Source: an uncultured Granulosicoccaceae bacterium
Lineage (GTDB): Bacteria > Pseudomonadota > Gammaproteobacteria > Granulosicoccales > Granulosicoccaceae
Direction: 5' to 3'
Length of the DNA: 64,000 bases
NCBI GenBank assembly: GCA_937922675.1
Contig: CALAJN010000010.1
Span: 124,001-188,000, forward strand
In this document: one piece after another, positions 29,695 through 41,334 of the stretch
How the letters are laid out: every line of letters starts with the position of its first letter
Position numbering within the stretch: the stretch's first letter is position 1
Made by a program: the position numbers and the translations under genes
The notes under the pieces: generated by a model
What the model saw: the letters and a program-made list of their open reading frames with translations, nothing else
Databases searched by the model: none
What the model was told of the DNA's origin: nothing

Positions 29695-32331
29695 TCAGAA
29701 AAGCTGCTCAACCTCTAGCTGCTGCTCCCTGACAGACGACCGCGGCGCGGCGGTCACGGTGTTAGCTGGCGTCCTGACATTGCCGGAACCACTTGTTGAT
29801 GGAGAGGTCCGGCCAGCGCCCTCGGGCACGGTCTCGTCAAAGAAGTACTCGATGACGGTGCCATCTCCGCTGCTCGGCTCACCGGTACGGCGGTCAATGC
29901 GCACGGCTGTCATGCCGGGCAAGGTCTCAAGATCAACCTCTGGTGAGCCGCTAATGGTGTCCGCCATGAAGGCAGTCCAGATTGGCAAAGCGGCAACACC
30001 GCCGGACTCACCCCGCCCGAGTGGATCCAGCCCATCGGAACCTACCCAGGCTGATGCCACGACCTGATCGTTGTAGCCGACAAACCAGGCGTCCAGCTGA
30101 TTGTTGGTGGTGCCCGTCTTACCCGCAAGATCGGTACGACCTAGCGCCTCGCCAGCCTTGCGAGCGGTGCCACGCGTTACCACATCGCGCATCATGCTGG
30201 TCATCACCCACGCATTGCGGGCATCAATGACGCGCGGTGCGTTGATGACGTCGATACTGGCTTCATCGAGGCGCTCCTCCGCCTCAGGAGACAACTCCCC
30301 CTCCTTTACTGTCGTGTCCGACACCAGGCGATCCTCGGCCGCGGTCTCTGCCTCCATTTCGGCAACCAGTGGATTAGCTTTTTCCTCGGCGATATCGCAA
30401 TCATCACACAGAGCTACCTCAGGCGCTCGATAGGTTTCCTCCCCGCGTGGCCCGATGATGCGATCTATGAAATGTGGTTGTACCTTGTAGCCGCCATTGG
30501 CAAACACTCCAAACGCGCTGGCGAGCTCCATGGGCGTCACCGCCGCACTGCCCAGTGACAACGACAAATCAGGCGGCAAGTGCTCTTCGGCAAAACCAAA
30601 ACGCTGCGCATAGTCCACGGCATACGGGATGCCAATCTCGCGCAGCACTCTGACCGAAACGAGGTTGCGCGACTTCACCAAGGCTTCACGGAGTCGCGTC
30701 GGCCCGAAGAAGCGCCCCGAATAATTCTGCGGCCGCCACTCGCCCTCGAGTGCGTCGTCGTGAAATACAACCGGTGCATCGTTGTAGATTGTGGCTGCTG
30801 TGTCACCGGCATCGAGCGCTGCCGCATAGATAAACGGCTTGAAGGTGGAACCTGGTTGGCGGCGAGCCTGCGTTACGCGGTTGAATTTACTGCGGTAGTA
30901 ATCGTAACCACCCACCAGTGCCGTGATCTCTCCCGTAGCAGGATTCATCGCTACAAAGGCGCCCTCAACACTCGGCTCCTGGACAAAGCGCGCAACGCCT
31001 TGCTCACTGATCTGCAGATGCACCACGTCACCCACGTCAAGCACCTGGTCAACCGATTCGATCTCATCACCGCGCTCTTCGACATCGAGACGCTCACGCG
31101 CCCATTCCACATCCGTCATGGCCAGAGCGTACTCACCACCACCACGCGCCACCAGATTGGCTGACTCCGTGCTCACCGCTATGACCACAGCCGGTATCAG
31201 ATCAGCAGGTCGCGGCACATCCTCGAGCGCTGTCAGCAACGAGTCCGGGTCTGCCAACTCCTCAGATGTGAGCGTGGCTACAGGGCCGCGATAGCCGTGT
31301 CGTATTTCATAGTCGTACAGGGCACCGCGTAGCGCACGATTGGCCGCTCGCTGATCATCCGAGCGGATCGTGGTGTACACGTTGTAGCCACCCGTAGACC
31401 AGACATCGCCAAACAACTGCTGCACGCGGGCGCGCGCCATCTCACCAACATAGTTGGCTTCGGCAGCAGGACGCGAATAATGCAATGCAGCGCTCACAGG
31501 CATGGCCTGTGTGTTACGCATGGTGGCAGCATCGATAAAGCCGACCTCCTGCATTCGTCTGAGCACATAGTTGCGCCGGTCAATGGCGCGTTCGGGTGAG
31601 GAGATCGGGTTAAGACTGGACGGTGCCTTGGGCAGACCAGCAAGCATGGCGGCCTCGGCCAGCTCCAGGTCCCCGATCTTCTTGCCGTAGTACACCCGGC
31701 TGGCAGCGGCAAAACCATAACTGCGTTGACCCAGGTAGATCTTGTTCAGATAGAGCTCGAGGATTTCATCCTTCTCCAGTTCATTCTCGATCTTGAACGA
31801 CAGGAAGATCTCGCGCAGCTTGCGATCGTAGGTGCGCTCATTACTCAAAAAGAAGTTTCGGGCGACCTGCATCGTGATGGTAGAGCCACCCGGACCTTTG
31901 CGCCCTGTGCGCACCAAGTGCAGAGCTGCACGCGCCAGGCCCTGCCAGGCGACACCCGGATGCGAATAAAAGTGCTGATCCTCTGTCGCGATGATGGCCT
32001 GGGTGAGTGAATTCGGCACTTCACTGATCATGACCGGTTCACGTCGCTGCTCGCCGTATTCAGAAATCAGATCGCCATCGGCGGTGTAGATGCGCAGCGG
32101 TATCTGCAACTGAACTTCGCGCAATTGCTCCACGTCTGGCAGCTCGGGAGCGATCTTGGCCCACAGGTAGCCGACCACAATTGCGACCAGCAGACACCCG
32201 GCAACGCCAAAGATGGCAAGCCATTTGAATGTATTAGCCAACCAGCCCCTTCTACGCGCGGGCAACCCGTTATCTGAACGGTTGCGAGCGCGGCGACGGC
32301 GACGGCGACGTGAGGACGATCTGGGCATCAA
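29695..32331 (-). CDS. mrcA: penicillin-binding protein 1A
   Basis: 878 residues. A very arginine-rich cytosolic tail (RRRRRRRARNRS) is followed by one membrane helix (~34-57). The glycosyltransferase GT51 domain has EDQHFYSHPGVAWQG and GGSTITMQVARNFFLS. An OB-like insert follows, then the transpeptidase with the active Ser in GSTFKPF, SRN in KSRNLVSV and KTG in LAGKTGTTNNQ. The protein polymerises and crosslinks peptidoglycan at the outer face of the inner membrane. It is divergent from pilM, the conserved gammaproteobacterial arrangement. The C-terminus is serine/threonine/proline-rich. Confidence 0.97.
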   Translation of the reverse strand: MMPRSSSRRRRRRRARNRSDNGLPARRRGWLANTFKWLAIFGVAGCLLVAIVVGYLWAKIAPELPDVEQLREVQLQIPLRIYTADGDLISEYGEQRREPVMISEVPNSLTQAIIATEDQHFYSHPGVAWQGLARAALHLVRTGRKGPGGSTITMQVARNFFLSNERTYDRKLREIFLSFKIENELEKDEILELYLNKIYLGQRSYGFAAASRVYYGKKIGDLELAEAAMLAGLPKAPSSLNPISSPERAIDRRNYVLRRMQEVGFIDAATMRNTQAMPVSAALHYSRPAAEANYVGEMARARVQQLFGDVWSTGGYNVYTTIRSDDQRAANRALRGALYDYEIRHGYRGPVATLTSEELADPDSLLTALEDVPRPADLIPAVVIAVSTESANLVARGGGEYALAMTDVEWARERLDVEERGDEIESVDQVLDVGDVVHLQISEQGVARFVQEPSVEGAFVAMNPATGEITALVGGYDYYRSKFNRVTQARRQPGSTFKPFIYAAALDAGDTAATIYNDAPVVFHDDALEGEWRPQNYSGRFFGPTRLREALVKSRNLVSVRVLREIGIPYAVDYAQRFGFAEEHLPPDLSLSLGSAAVTPMELASAFGVFANGGYKVQPHFIDRIIGPRGEETYRAPEVALCDDCDIAEEKANPLVAEMEAETAAEDRLVSDTTVKEGELSPEAEERLDEASIDVINAPRVIDARNAWVMTSMMRDVVTRGTARKAGEALGRTDLAGKTGTTNNQLDAWFVGYNDQVVASAWVGSDGLDPLGRGESGGVAALPIWTAFMADTISGSPEVDLETLPGMTAVRIDRRTGEPSSGDGTVIEYFFDETVPEGAGRTSPSTSGSGNVRTPANTVTAAPRSSVREQQLEVEQLF

Positions 32332-32360
32332 CCTGCCAACAAGTCTTTACGGATCAATGA

Positions 32361-32369
32361 ATTGTATCA
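32361..32369 (-). promoter_or_regulatory. candidate extended -10 promoter of mrcA
   Basis: Leftward TGATACAAT fits the extended -10 pattern TGnTATAAT with one mismatch. It sits about 30 bases before the mrcA start and there is no good -35 at the usual distance, as is common for extended -10 promoters. Confidence 0.4.
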
Positions 32370-32659
32370 ACTGACTGAAATTAAACAGGACTCCGGTCAT
32401 GACTTTGCTCAATGGACACGAAGCGACGGCATTTGACCGTCAGCGTTCTGTCGCAGCCTGTCGCCAATGCCCGGCTCCCGCACCACAAGACCCAGCAGCA
32501 ATCAACGCAGAGACACCCATTCGGGTGTGACGCCAATCGCAACGCAGACGGAGGCAGCAGCGCTCGAGTAGACAAACCCTTTTCGCAAAACGGTCGCGGT
32601 TGTGACCGGTGGCGCGATAAATCTCTAAGGGAATTCACGCTTCGGGCGCTAAATCGGAC
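32370..32659. other. intergenic region between mrcA and pilM
   Basis: About 290 bases, with no convincing gene on either strand and no clear sigma-70 or sigma-54 promoter for the pil operon. A short GACACCCATTCGGGTGTGAC hairpin lies at 32511-32530 (CACCC/GGGTG). Confidence 0.4.
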
Positions 32660-33727
32660 ATGGCACTCAAATTCTCATCAAACAGCGCAGGGCTGATCGG
32701 ACTCGACATTACAGCGACGTCCGTCAAGCTTCTCGAACTGAAACCGACCAAGAAAGGGCACAAGGTGGTGAGTTACACCGTCGAACCCTTACCGGCGAAC
32801 GCAGTCAACGAGAAAAACCTGCAAGACATCGAAGCGGTAGGTGACGCCATCAGGCGTGCTGTCAAACGCTCGGGGAGTCGCACCAAGGCCTGCGCGGTCG
32901 CGGTGCCCTCGGCCATGGTCATCACCAAGGTCATACAGATGCCGAACGATCTGAAGCCACACGAGATGGACGCTCAGATTCAGCTCGAAGCGGATCAGTA
33001 CATCCCCTATGCACTTGAGGAAGTCAATCTTGACTTTGACGTCATCGGCCCCTCGGAAGACGCCGAGGGCATGGTCGATGTACTACTCGCAGCTTCTCGT
33101 TCCGAGAACGTCGAGGATCGCACGGCAGCGGCCGACATCGGCGGACTGGACGTGAAGATTGTTGATGTAGAGCCCTACACATTGGAGGGCGCCTTCCCGC
33201 TGATCGCCCACCAGGTACCGAACGAGGGTACTGATCAGACGGTCGCGATACTCGATGTTGGCGCAAGCATGACCAGCCTCTGTGTGCTGCGTGATCAGAG
33301 TCTTATCTATACCCGCGAGCAGCCCTTTGGTGGCAAGCAACTGACCGAAGAAATCATGCGTCGCTATGGCTTGTCCTACGAGGACGCAGGTCGAGTAAAG
33401 CGCGTCGGCGGTCTGCCGGAAAACTACGAGCCGGAAGTGCTTGCCCCCTTTCGAGACTTGATGGTGCAGCAGGCCAATCGTTTTCTGCAGTTCTTCTTTT
33501 CTGCAGACAAGAACGACTACGTGGATCAAATCGTGCTGGCAGGTGGTTGCACCGGCATCCCCGGCGTTGCCGAGCTGATCGAACAACGCATTGGCACACC
33601 AACGACTATTGCTGACCCCTTCGCTCAGATGTCGGTTGGGTCAGACATCCCGACCCAACGACTCAAGGACGACGGACCGGCCCTGTTGATCGCTTGTGGA
33701 CTGGCACTGAGAGGAACAGACCGATGA
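32660..33727 (+). CDS. pilM: type IV pilus inner-membrane platform protein PilM
   Basis: 355 residues with an actin-like ATPase fold. Visible features: the N-terminal GLDITATSVKLLELK phosphate loop, VAVPSAMVITKVIQMP, ILDVGASMTSLCVLRD and the late VLAGGCTGIPG. Cytosolic PilM binds the N-terminal tail of PilN (the INLLPWR motif seen in the next gene) and connects the assembly platform to the motor ATPases. It is the first gene of pilMNOPQ. Its stop overlaps the pilN start by ATGA. Confidence 0.97.
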   Translation: MALKFSSNSAGLIGLDITATSVKLLELKPTKKGHKVVSYTVEPLPANAVNEKNLQDIEAVGDAIRRAVKRSGSRTKACAVAVPSAMVITKVIQMPNDLKPHEMDAQIQLEADQYIPYALEEVNLDFDVIGPSEDAEGMVDVLLAASRSENVEDRTAAADIGGLDVKIVDVEPYTLEGAFPLIAHQVPNEGTDQTVAILDVGASMTSLCVLRDQSLIYTREQPFGGKQLTEEIMRRYGLSYEDAGRVKRVGGLPENYEPEVLAPFRDLMVQQANRFLQFFFSADKNDYVDQIVLAGGCTGIPGVAELIEQRIGTPTTIADPFAQMSVGSDIPTQRLKDDGPALLIACGLALRGTDR

Positions 33728-34293
33728 CACGCATAAATCTACTGCCATGGCGGGAGACGCACCGGCAAGAGAAGAACAAGGAGTTCTACGTCATGCTCGG
33801 CTTTTGCATGGCAATCGCTGCTGGCATCGGCTTTGGTGGCTTCAAGTATGCCGAGGACAAGGTGGCTTTTCAGGACAAGCGCAATCAACGCTTGAACACC
33901 GAGATCGCACAGCTGCAAGAAGAGCTGCGCGAGATCGAGGCACTCGAGGAGACCAAGAACGATCTGCTCGAGCGCATGGACATCATCCAGACCTTGCAAG
34001 GTCAGCGTCCGTTGATCGTGCACACCTTTCACGAGGTTGCAAGACGACTACCGGATGGCATCTATCTCACCGACATGAAGCAACAAGGCGCACGCAGCCT
34101 GGTACTCGAAGGTCGGGCCGAATCCAACGCACGTGTATCCGCTTTGATGCGCCGCATGGATCGCAGTGACTATTTCACCTCACCCCGCCTCGAAGTGATC
34201 AAGGCAGAGGATGACGAGCAGACCTCAACATTCAAGTTGAGTGTCATTCAAGACAACCCGAACGCGGTAGAGGAGGACGGTGATGTCCTTTAA
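33724..34293 (+). CDS. pilN: type IV pilus assembly protein PilN
   Basis: 189 residues from the ATG at 33724, inside the pilM stop. The first residues MTRINLLPWRE form the conserved PilM-binding tail. One membrane helix (FYVMLGFCMAIAAGIGFGGFKYA) follows, then a periplasmic coiled coil (~45-90, heptads of LNTEIAQLQEELREIEAL) and a ferredoxin-like domain. It forms a heterodimer with PilO in the alignment complex. Its 3' end overlaps pilO by 11 bases. Confidence 0.96.
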   Translation: MTRINLLPWRETHRQEKNKEFYVMLGFCMAIAAGIGFGGFKYAEDKVAFQDKRNQRLNTEIAQLQEELREIEALEETKNDLLERMDIIQTLQGQRPLIVHTFHEVARRLPDGIYLTDMKQQGARSLVLEGRAESNARVSALMRRMDRSDYFTSPRLEVIKAEDDEQTSTFKLSVIQDNPNAVEEDGDVL

Positions 34294-34912
34294 AAATGCG
34301 ATCGACGAGCTCCAGAAGATAGACGGCGAGGATTTCAAGCGCATCGGCACAGGCCCGATCGCATTGAGAGGCGCGCTGATCATCGCTGGCTGCGCCGTCG
34401 CCATTGGTGCGATCACGCACTTCATGATCAAACCGCAGTTTGCGGCTCTAGAGCGGGCTGAGGCCAAGGAAGTACAGCTGCGTCGGACCTTCGACATCGA
34501 GCAGTCCAAGGCCGCTAACCGTACGGCGTATGTCGAGCAACTTGAAGAGATGAAGAAGACCTTCAACGTCATGCTTCGTCAGCTGCCAAACAAGACTGAT
34601 ATCGAGAGCTTGCTTGTCGATCTTTCACAGACATCGGTTGCCAGCGGCCTGGAAGTGCAGTTCTTTCAGCCGGAGCAGGAAGTACTCAAGGAGTTCTACG
34701 CCGAATACCCGATCAAGGTCAGCGTAACCGGTGAATACCACCAGTTTGGACAATTTGTTTCAGGGCTTGCTGCTCTGCCGCGGATCGTCACGCTGAACAA
34801 TATCGACATCACCGAGCTCAATCCTGGTCCTCGCAATGCAAACGCTGACGGCGCACGGCTGAAGATGGATCTGACAGCTACCACCTACCGCTACCTGGAG
34901 GAGGAGGAATAA
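34283..34912 (+). CDS. pilO: type IV pilus assembly protein PilO
   Basis: 209 residues from ATG 34283 behind GGAGG. A short cytosolic segment, one membrane helix (IALRGALIIAGCAVAIGAITHFMI), a periplasmic coiled coil around RAEAKEVQLRRTFDIEQSKAANRTAYVEQLEEMK and a ferredoxin-like domain with YPIKVSVTGEYHQFGQFVSGLAALPRIVTLNNI. It pairs with PilN and contacts PilP. The motif EYHQFGQFVSGLA is highly typical of PilO. Confidence 0.97.
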   Translation: MSFKNAIDELQKIDGEDFKRIGTGPIALRGALIIAGCAVAIGAITHFMIKPQFAALERAEAKEVQLRRTFDIEQSKAANRTAYVEQLEEMKKTFNVMLRQLPNKTDIESLLVDLSQTSVASGLEVQFFQPEQEVLKEFYAEYPIKVSVTGEYHQFGQFVSGLAALPRIVTLNNIDITELNPGPRNANADGARLKMDLTATTYRYLEEEE

Positions 34913-34915
34913 GCC

Positions 34916-35446
34916 ATGCAACGCATGAAACTCATCCCGCTTGTCGCGCTGATATCGACGCTCACCGCCTGTGGCGGTGACATGTCCGACCTGGATCGAT
35001 TCATCGTCGAAACCAAGAACAAGCACCACGGAAAAGTGGATCCTATTCCTGAATTTCCGCCCTATCAAACATTTTCGTACGACGCTCTGGATGTGCGCGA
35101 TCCCTTTCGCCCGCAGACCGACTTGAGTGCGCCGTCACCTGTGTCTGAACAGGCTGAATACTCGGGACCGCGACCGGAGGCAACACGCCGCCGCGAGCCT
35201 CTCGAAAGTTATCCGGTCGACTCGCTGAAAATGGTCGGATTGTTGCAACAACAAGCACAGACATGGGGTTTGGTACGTGACCCCGAGGGCACGATTCACC
35301 GAGTTCAACCTGGCAATTACGCCGGCGAGAACCACGGCAAGATCGTTCAAGTTTCGGAAACACGAATAGATATCGTCGAGTTGGTTCCAGACGGTCTCAG
35401 TGGGTGGGTCAATCGCGATGCGCAGCTCGCGATGGCCGATGACTGA
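34916..35446 (+). CDS. pilP: type IV pilus lipoprotein PilP
   Basis: 176 residues. It has a lipoprotein signal with lipobox LTA-Cys19, a flexible region with the 'F-x-Y-D-A-L-D-V-R-D-P-F' motif (SYDALDVRDPFRP), and a C-terminal beta-sandwich with LESYPVDSLKMVGLLQQQAQTWGLVRDPEG. PilP links the PilN/PilO complex in the inner membrane to the PilQ secretin. It begins 3 bases after pilO and ends 20 bases before pilQ. Confidence 0.97.
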   Translation: MQRMKLIPLVALISTLTACGGDMSDLDRFIVETKNKHHGKVDPIPEFPPYQTFSYDALDVRDPFRPQTDLSAPSPVSEQAEYSGPRPEATRRREPLESYPVDSLKMVGLLQQQAQTWGLVRDPEGTIHRVQPGNYAGENHGKIVQVSETRIDIVELVPDGLSGWVNRDAQLAMADD

Positions 35447-35466
35447 ATAGATAACGGAGATTACGG

Positions 35467-37599
35467 GTGAATAATTCAACAACAGGATTCAGGACACGCG
35501 TCTGCGCAGGCCTTCTGCTTGTGTCCGGAGCCGCGCTGACTAGCACTTCGCTGTTCGCAGCGGACAACACGCTGCTCGACATAACGCATGTGACCTTGCC
35601 GGACAACAGGCAGCAGCTTGCACTCACCATGAGTGGTCCAGCCGAGCAACCCAAAGCCTTCACGATCGATAATCCGGCGCGCATCGCCATCGATCTGGCT
35701 GACACGGTCAGCGAACTTGACTCCAGAAATATCGGAATCAGCTCAGGCCTCTTGCAAGACGTCACAACCGTAGAGGCAGGTGGGCGCACACGCGTCGTCC
35801 TCAATCTCGCTTCCATGGCGCCCTACACTACCGAGGTTGATGGTAACCAGTTACTCGTCACGCTCGACCAGGGCTCCGGCGCCAGCTCAGACACCAGCAT
35901 ACTGGTCGAGCCGACAGGTTCTGAAAAGACGCTGAGTCAGGTTATCGAGAGGCCAGAGCCGCGCATCGAGTCTGTTGACTTTCGCCGTGGCCCGATGGGC
36001 GAAGGCCGAGTCATCTTCAAGCTCTCCTCAGCGGGCATTGCCTCTGACATGCGCCTGGAAGGCGGCCGCGTGATCGTTGACTTCCCTGACACTCAGTTGG
36101 CAGCCAAGCTTCAAAAGCGTCTGGATGTCATGGACTTTGGCACTCCGGTGCAGTTCATTGACTCGGTCAGCAACAAGAATGGCACCAAGGTGATCATCGA
36201 ACCCGCAACGCAGGAATTCGAGCAGCTGGCCTATCAGTCAGATGAGCTGTTTACTGTTGAGCTAAAGCCGATGTCAAAGGACGAGATCGAAGCTAATCGC
36301 AAAGCCAAGTTTGGCTATGTCGGCGAGAAGCTTTCACTCAACTTTCAGGATATCGAGATCCGGTCGGTACTACAGCTGCTAGCTGACTTTACTGATCTGA
36401 ACATCGTTGTCTCTGATTCAGTACAGGGCAAGCTTACACTGCGTCTCAAGAACGTCCCATGGGACCAGGCGCTCGACATCATTCTTCAGTCCAAAGCTCT
36501 GGACAAGCGTGAGGCCGGCAACGTCATCATGATTGCACCGGCAGAAGAGATAGCCAACCGTGAGCGCATCGAGCTCGAAGGCTTGAAGCAAAAGACCGAA
36601 CTGGCTCCGCTGCGCACCGAGTTCTTCCAGGCCAACTACGCCAAGGCGGCAGAGCTTGCTACCCTTTTGCAAAGTGAGGCTGGTCGTTTGTTGTCCGAGC
36701 GTGGCACGGTGACTGTCGATGAGCGCACCAACACCATGCTCATTCATGACACAAGCGACCGCTTGGCCGAGATCCGTAGCCTTGTCCACCGCCTGGACGT
36801 GCCGATTCGTCAGGTATTGATCGAGTCACGGATCGTTATCGCAACCGACGACTTCAACAAGGATATCGGTGTTCGTTGGGGCGTCAATCGAAACACGCTA
36901 AACCCGGGTGGCGCAGACAGCGGCGAAGGCTTCCTGCTCTCAGGCAACTCCGACGGCGTCACCTCTCTTGCCAACGGTGACGAGCTTGGCGGGGAGCGCT
37001 TCAATGTCAACCTACCCGTCAGCAACCCAGCCGGCACCCTCGGCGTAGCACTCGCCAAGCTGCCCTTCGGCACGCTGCTTGAGCTGGAACTCTCGGCCAT
37101 GCAGTCTGAAGGTACCGGCGAAGTAGTATCCGCACCGCGGGTCATCACAGCCAACCAGCACGAAGCCTACATTGAGCAAGGTGTTGAGATCCCGTACGTA
37201 GAGGCTTCGTCATCAGGCGCTACCTCCATCAGCTTCCGCAAGGCCGTACTTGGCTTGACGGTTACACCGCAGATCACTCCGGACGACCGCATTGTCATGG
37301 ACCTGCGCGTCAACAAGGATTCGGTCGGTGAGGTTGTCGGCTCCGGCACCGCAGCTGTTCCTTCAATTGATACTCGTGAGGTTTCTACTCAGGTTCTGGT
37401 GAACAACGGCGAGACAGTGGTACTTGGCGGCATCTACGAGCAGACGCTTATCAACTCCAAGGACATGGTGCCCTTCTTCGGCAATCTGCCGCTGGTCGGC
37501 AAGCTCTTCCAGCGCAGGCTGAGCGAGGATGACAAGTCCGAGCTGCTGGTCTTCGTAACACCGAAGATCCTGAAAGAGAATGCAGCTCTGACCTACTAG
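35467..37599 (+). CDS. pilQ: type IV pilus secretin PilQ
   Basis: 710 residues starting at GTG 35467 behind GGAGA. A signal peptide ends near SLFAA. Two AMIN (peptidoglycan-binding) domains (about 30-140 and 160-270) are followed by the N0/STN domain (LSLNFQDIEIRSVLQLLADFTDLNIVVSDS), an N1 KH-like domain, and the secretin core with VPIRQVLIESRIVIA, EVVSAPRVITANQHEAYIEQGVEIPY and VVLGGIYEQ. It forms the outer-membrane pore for the pilus fibre. An intrinsic terminator lies 26 bases past the stop, closing the pil operon. Confidence 0.98.
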   Translation: MNNSTTGFRTRVCAGLLLVSGAALTSTSLFAADNTLLDITHVTLPDNRQQLALTMSGPAEQPKAFTIDNPARIAIDLADTVSELDSRNIGISSGLLQDVTTVEAGGRTRVVLNLASMAPYTTEVDGNQLLVTLDQGSGASSDTSILVEPTGSEKTLSQVIERPEPRIESVDFRRGPMGEGRVIFKLSSAGIASDMRLEGGRVIVDFPDTQLAAKLQKRLDVMDFGTPVQFIDSVSNKNGTKVIIEPATQEFEQLAYQSDELFTVELKPMSKDEIEANRKAKFGYVGEKLSLNFQDIEIRSVLQLLADFTDLNIVVSDSVQGKLTLRLKNVPWDQALDIILQSKALDKREAGNVIMIAPAEEIANRERIELEGLKQKTELAPLRTEFFQANYAKAAELATLLQSEAGRLLSERGTVTVDERTNTMLIHDTSDRLAEIRSLVHRLDVPIRQVLIESRIVIATDDFNKDIGVRWGVNRNTLNPGGADSGEGFLLSGNSDGVTSLANGDELGGERFNVNLPVSNPAGTLGVALAKLPFGTLLELELSAMQSEGTGEVVSAPRVITANQHEAYIEQGVEIPYVEASSSGATSISFRKAVLGLTVTPQITPDDRIVMDLRVNKDSVGEVVGSGTAAVPSIDTREVSTQVLVNNGETVVLGGIYEQTLINSKDMVPFFGNLPLVGKLFQRRLSEDDKSELLVFVTPKILKENAALTY

Positions 37600-37624
37600 G
37601 TCCTGGTAGCAAGCACGACTCCGA

Positions 37625-37657
37625 GGCCGGGCTCTCTCACGAGGGCTCGGCCTTTTT
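37625..37657 (+). terminator. intrinsic terminator of the pilMNOPQ operon
   Basis: GGCCGGGCTC (37625-37634) pairs over ten positions, two of them G-U, with GGGCTCGGCC (37643-37652), with an 8-base loop and followed by TTTTT. This is the clearest rho-independent terminator in the window. Confidence 0.85.
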
Positions 37658-37800
37658 CGTGTTTGTGCCTTTTTTCGTCTCTCTCGAGGCCGCATTCGCG
37701 ATGAGCTGCAGACCACCTCGGCTATCATGCAACTCCCGTGTGCACGCCGCCGTGCACTTTCTTGTGCGCTTGGCCGCCCGCCCCACTCCTTTCCGCCGAT

Positions 37801-38418
37801 ATGCCTCCCATTTTTCTCGTCGGCCCCATGGGCTCCGGCAAGAGTACGGTCGGTAAAGCCCTCGCCCGGCGCATTGGCTATCGCTTCATTGATGCTGACC
37901 GCGAGCTCGAAGAGCGCTGTGGTGTGGATATCCCGACCATCTTTGAATACGAGGGCGAATCTGGCTTTCGCGATCGCGAAGAGCGCTTGATCGAGGAACT
38001 GACACAGCTTGAAAAAATCGTGCTCGCAACCGGTGGTGGCGCAGTGCTGCGCCCACAAAATCGCAAATACCTGAGCGAGCGCGGTACGGTGGTGCTGCTT
38101 GCGGTTGAGGTCGCCGAACAACTGCGCCGCGTGAGTGGCGACACTCGCCGCCCTCTTCTGAATACACCGGATCCAGCTGCTCGTCTCAGAGCCTTGATGA
38201 CCGAGCGCGAGCCGATCTACAAGAGTGTCGCCGACATCGAGATCAAGACGGACTCGCGTCGCATGCATCACGTGGTCTCGCGCATCCTCAAGCACCTGGA
38301 ACACCGATCGCCAGCGACGGACCAGAACCTGTCGACCGAGTCTGGCCACAGCGGGGCTGACCAGAAAGGCGCCGAAGATTCAACCGACAGGCAGACAGAC
38401 CACAACCCGGATCACTAA
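37801..38418 (+). CDS. aroK: shikimate kinase
   Basis: 205 residues from ATG 37801 (MPPIFLVGPMGSGKST). Walker A GPMGSGKST, the shikimate-binding FIDADRELEERCGVDIPTIFEYEGESGFRDRE, the glycine triplet ATGGGAVLR, and the lid arginine in SGDTRRPLL. It phosphorylates shikimate in aromatic amino acid synthesis. The last ~35 residues form a polar tail (HSGADQKGAEDSTDRQTDHNPDH) not seen in E. coli AroK. aroB follows by 9 bases; the pair sits between pilQ and damX as in Pseudomonas. Confidence 0.97.
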   Translation: MPPIFLVGPMGSGKSTVGKALARRIGYRFIDADRELEERCGVDIPTIFEYEGESGFRDREERLIEELTQLEKIVLATGGGAVLRPQNRKYLSERGTVVLLAVEVAEQLRRVSGDTRRPLLNTPDPAARLRALMTEREPIYKSVADIEIKTDSRRMHHVVSRILKHLEHRSPATDQNLSTESGHSGADQKGAEDSTDRQTDHNPDH

Positions 38419-38427
38419 ACTGGCGAC

Positions 38428-39522
38428 ATGCGCACTCTCGATATCGATCTTGGCGATCGCTCCTACCCCATCCATATTGGATCCGGCGTGCTGGACAACC
38501 ACAAGGGGGCAACATCGCTGATTGGCGAGCGTGTTAAACGACGGGCCATGATTGTCACCAATGAGACGATCGCCCCGCTCTACCTCGAGCGCGTACTCGC
38601 CGGAATGGGCAACAAACCTTCTGCACATGTGGTGCTGCCGGATGGCGAGGCACACAAAAACCTGGCAACACTGGATACGGTGTTTGAAGCCTTGTTGCGC
38701 GAGGGCTTTGATCGCGGCGGCACTATTGTCGCCCTTGGCGGTGGGGTCATCGGAGATATGGCGGGGTTCAGCGCTGCAAGCTATCAGCGCGGCATCGATT
38801 TCGTCCAGGTGCCCACCACCCTGCTCGCTCAGGTGGATTCCTCCGTGGGTGGAAAAACCGGAGTCAATCACGCACTCGGCAAGAACATGATTGGTGCCTT
38901 CCACCAGCCGGTTTCAGTGGTAGCAGACGTCAGTACCCTCGATACTCTGCCGGATAACGAATACGCCGCAGGCCTCGCAGAGGTCATCAAGTATGGCTTC
39001 ATTATCGATGCCGCCTTTTTCTGCTGGTTAGAGGACAGCATGGACGCGCTGCTGGCACGCGATCAAAAGGCAATCATCGAAGCGGTCTATCGCTCGTGCG
39101 AGATCAAGGCACGCGTGGTCGAAGCCGATGAGCGTGAACATGGGCAGCGCGCTCTGCTCAACCTCGGGCACACTTTTGGCCACGCCATTGAAGCTGCCAT
39201 GGGCTACGGCAACTGGTTGCATGGCGAGGCTGTTTCTGCCGGCACCGCGATGGCACTGGATCTGGCTGTGCGGCTTGAAGAAATAGACGAGTCGGTGCGT
39301 GCGCGAGGGCTTGATCTGCTCAAGCGTGCAGGCTTGCCGGTGCACGCCCCCGATAACATGACAACAAATCAATTCCTGTCGTTCATGCAGCGTGACAAAA
39401 AGGTCACCGACGGCCAGCTGAGACTGGTGATCCCCGGCCCCATTGGACGTGCACGGGTCGGCGCGGACTACGATCCAGAAGCACTGTACGCCACGCTTGC
39501 AGCATTCTGCTCGGCCGCCTGA
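38428..39522 (+). CDS. aroB: 3-dehydroquinate synthase
   Basis: 364 residues. NAD-binding [45 protein letters not shown], zinc ligands in [12 protein letters not shown] and the upstream EVIKYGFI, and the [14 protein letters not shown] loop are present. The enzyme converts DAHP to 3-dehydroquinate in the cytoplasm. It is probably co-transcribed with aroK. Confidence 0.98.
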   Translation: MRTLDIDLGDRSYPIHIGSGVLDNHKGATSLIGERVKRRAMIVTNETIAPLYLERVLAGMGNKPSAHVVLPDGEAHKNLATLDTVFEALLREGFDRGGTIVALGGGVIGDMAGFSAASYQRGIDFVQVPTTLLAQVDSSVGGKTGVNHALGKNMIGAFHQPVSVVADVSTLDTLPDNEYAAGLAEVIKYGFIIDAAFFCWLEDSMDALLARDQKAIIEAVYRSCEIKARVVEADEREHGQRALLNLGHTFGHAIEAAMGYGNWLHGEAVSAGTAMALDLAVRLEEIDESVRARGLDLLKRAGLPVHAPDNMTTNQFLSFMQRDKKVTDGQLRLVIPGPIGRARVGADYDPEALYATLAAFCSAA

Positions 39523-39624
39523 GACCTGGACACGTCGGGAATCAGACGCATCACAGGCTCGCACTCGCGCCACCCCGGGCCGCCGCTGCTGTAATATCGA
39601 CCCAAATCAGAACGGAACTACCCG

Positions 39625-41157
<1,533 letters not shown>

Positions 41158-41177
41158 GGCGATGCTCCGCTGACCGC

Positions 41178-41195
41178 CCGGCACACTTGTGCCGG
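41178..41195 (+). terminator. hairpin between damX and gltB
   Basis: CCGGCAC-ACTT-GTGCCGG is a perfect 7-bp stem with a 4-base loop, 20 bases after damX and without a T tract. The core GGCAC..ACTT-GTGCC is shared with the palindrome upstream of gltD (23013-23028). Confidence 0.5.
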
Positions 41196-41334
41196 ATCAT
41201 CACGAGCGTTAACTCGGCAGGCGCAGGCGACCTTCCGAACCGTATACTGGACAACCGGGTTTGTATTCGGTGGCGCCCCGCGGTTCCCTCGACATGCAAG
41301 CACCGACGTCTCAAACTTACGTGTTCTCGCGCCT

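Noticed and set aside
37363..38349. Leftward 328-codon frame across pilQ end, terminator and aroK
   Set aside because: It crosses the strong pil terminator and lies antisense to two conserved genes.
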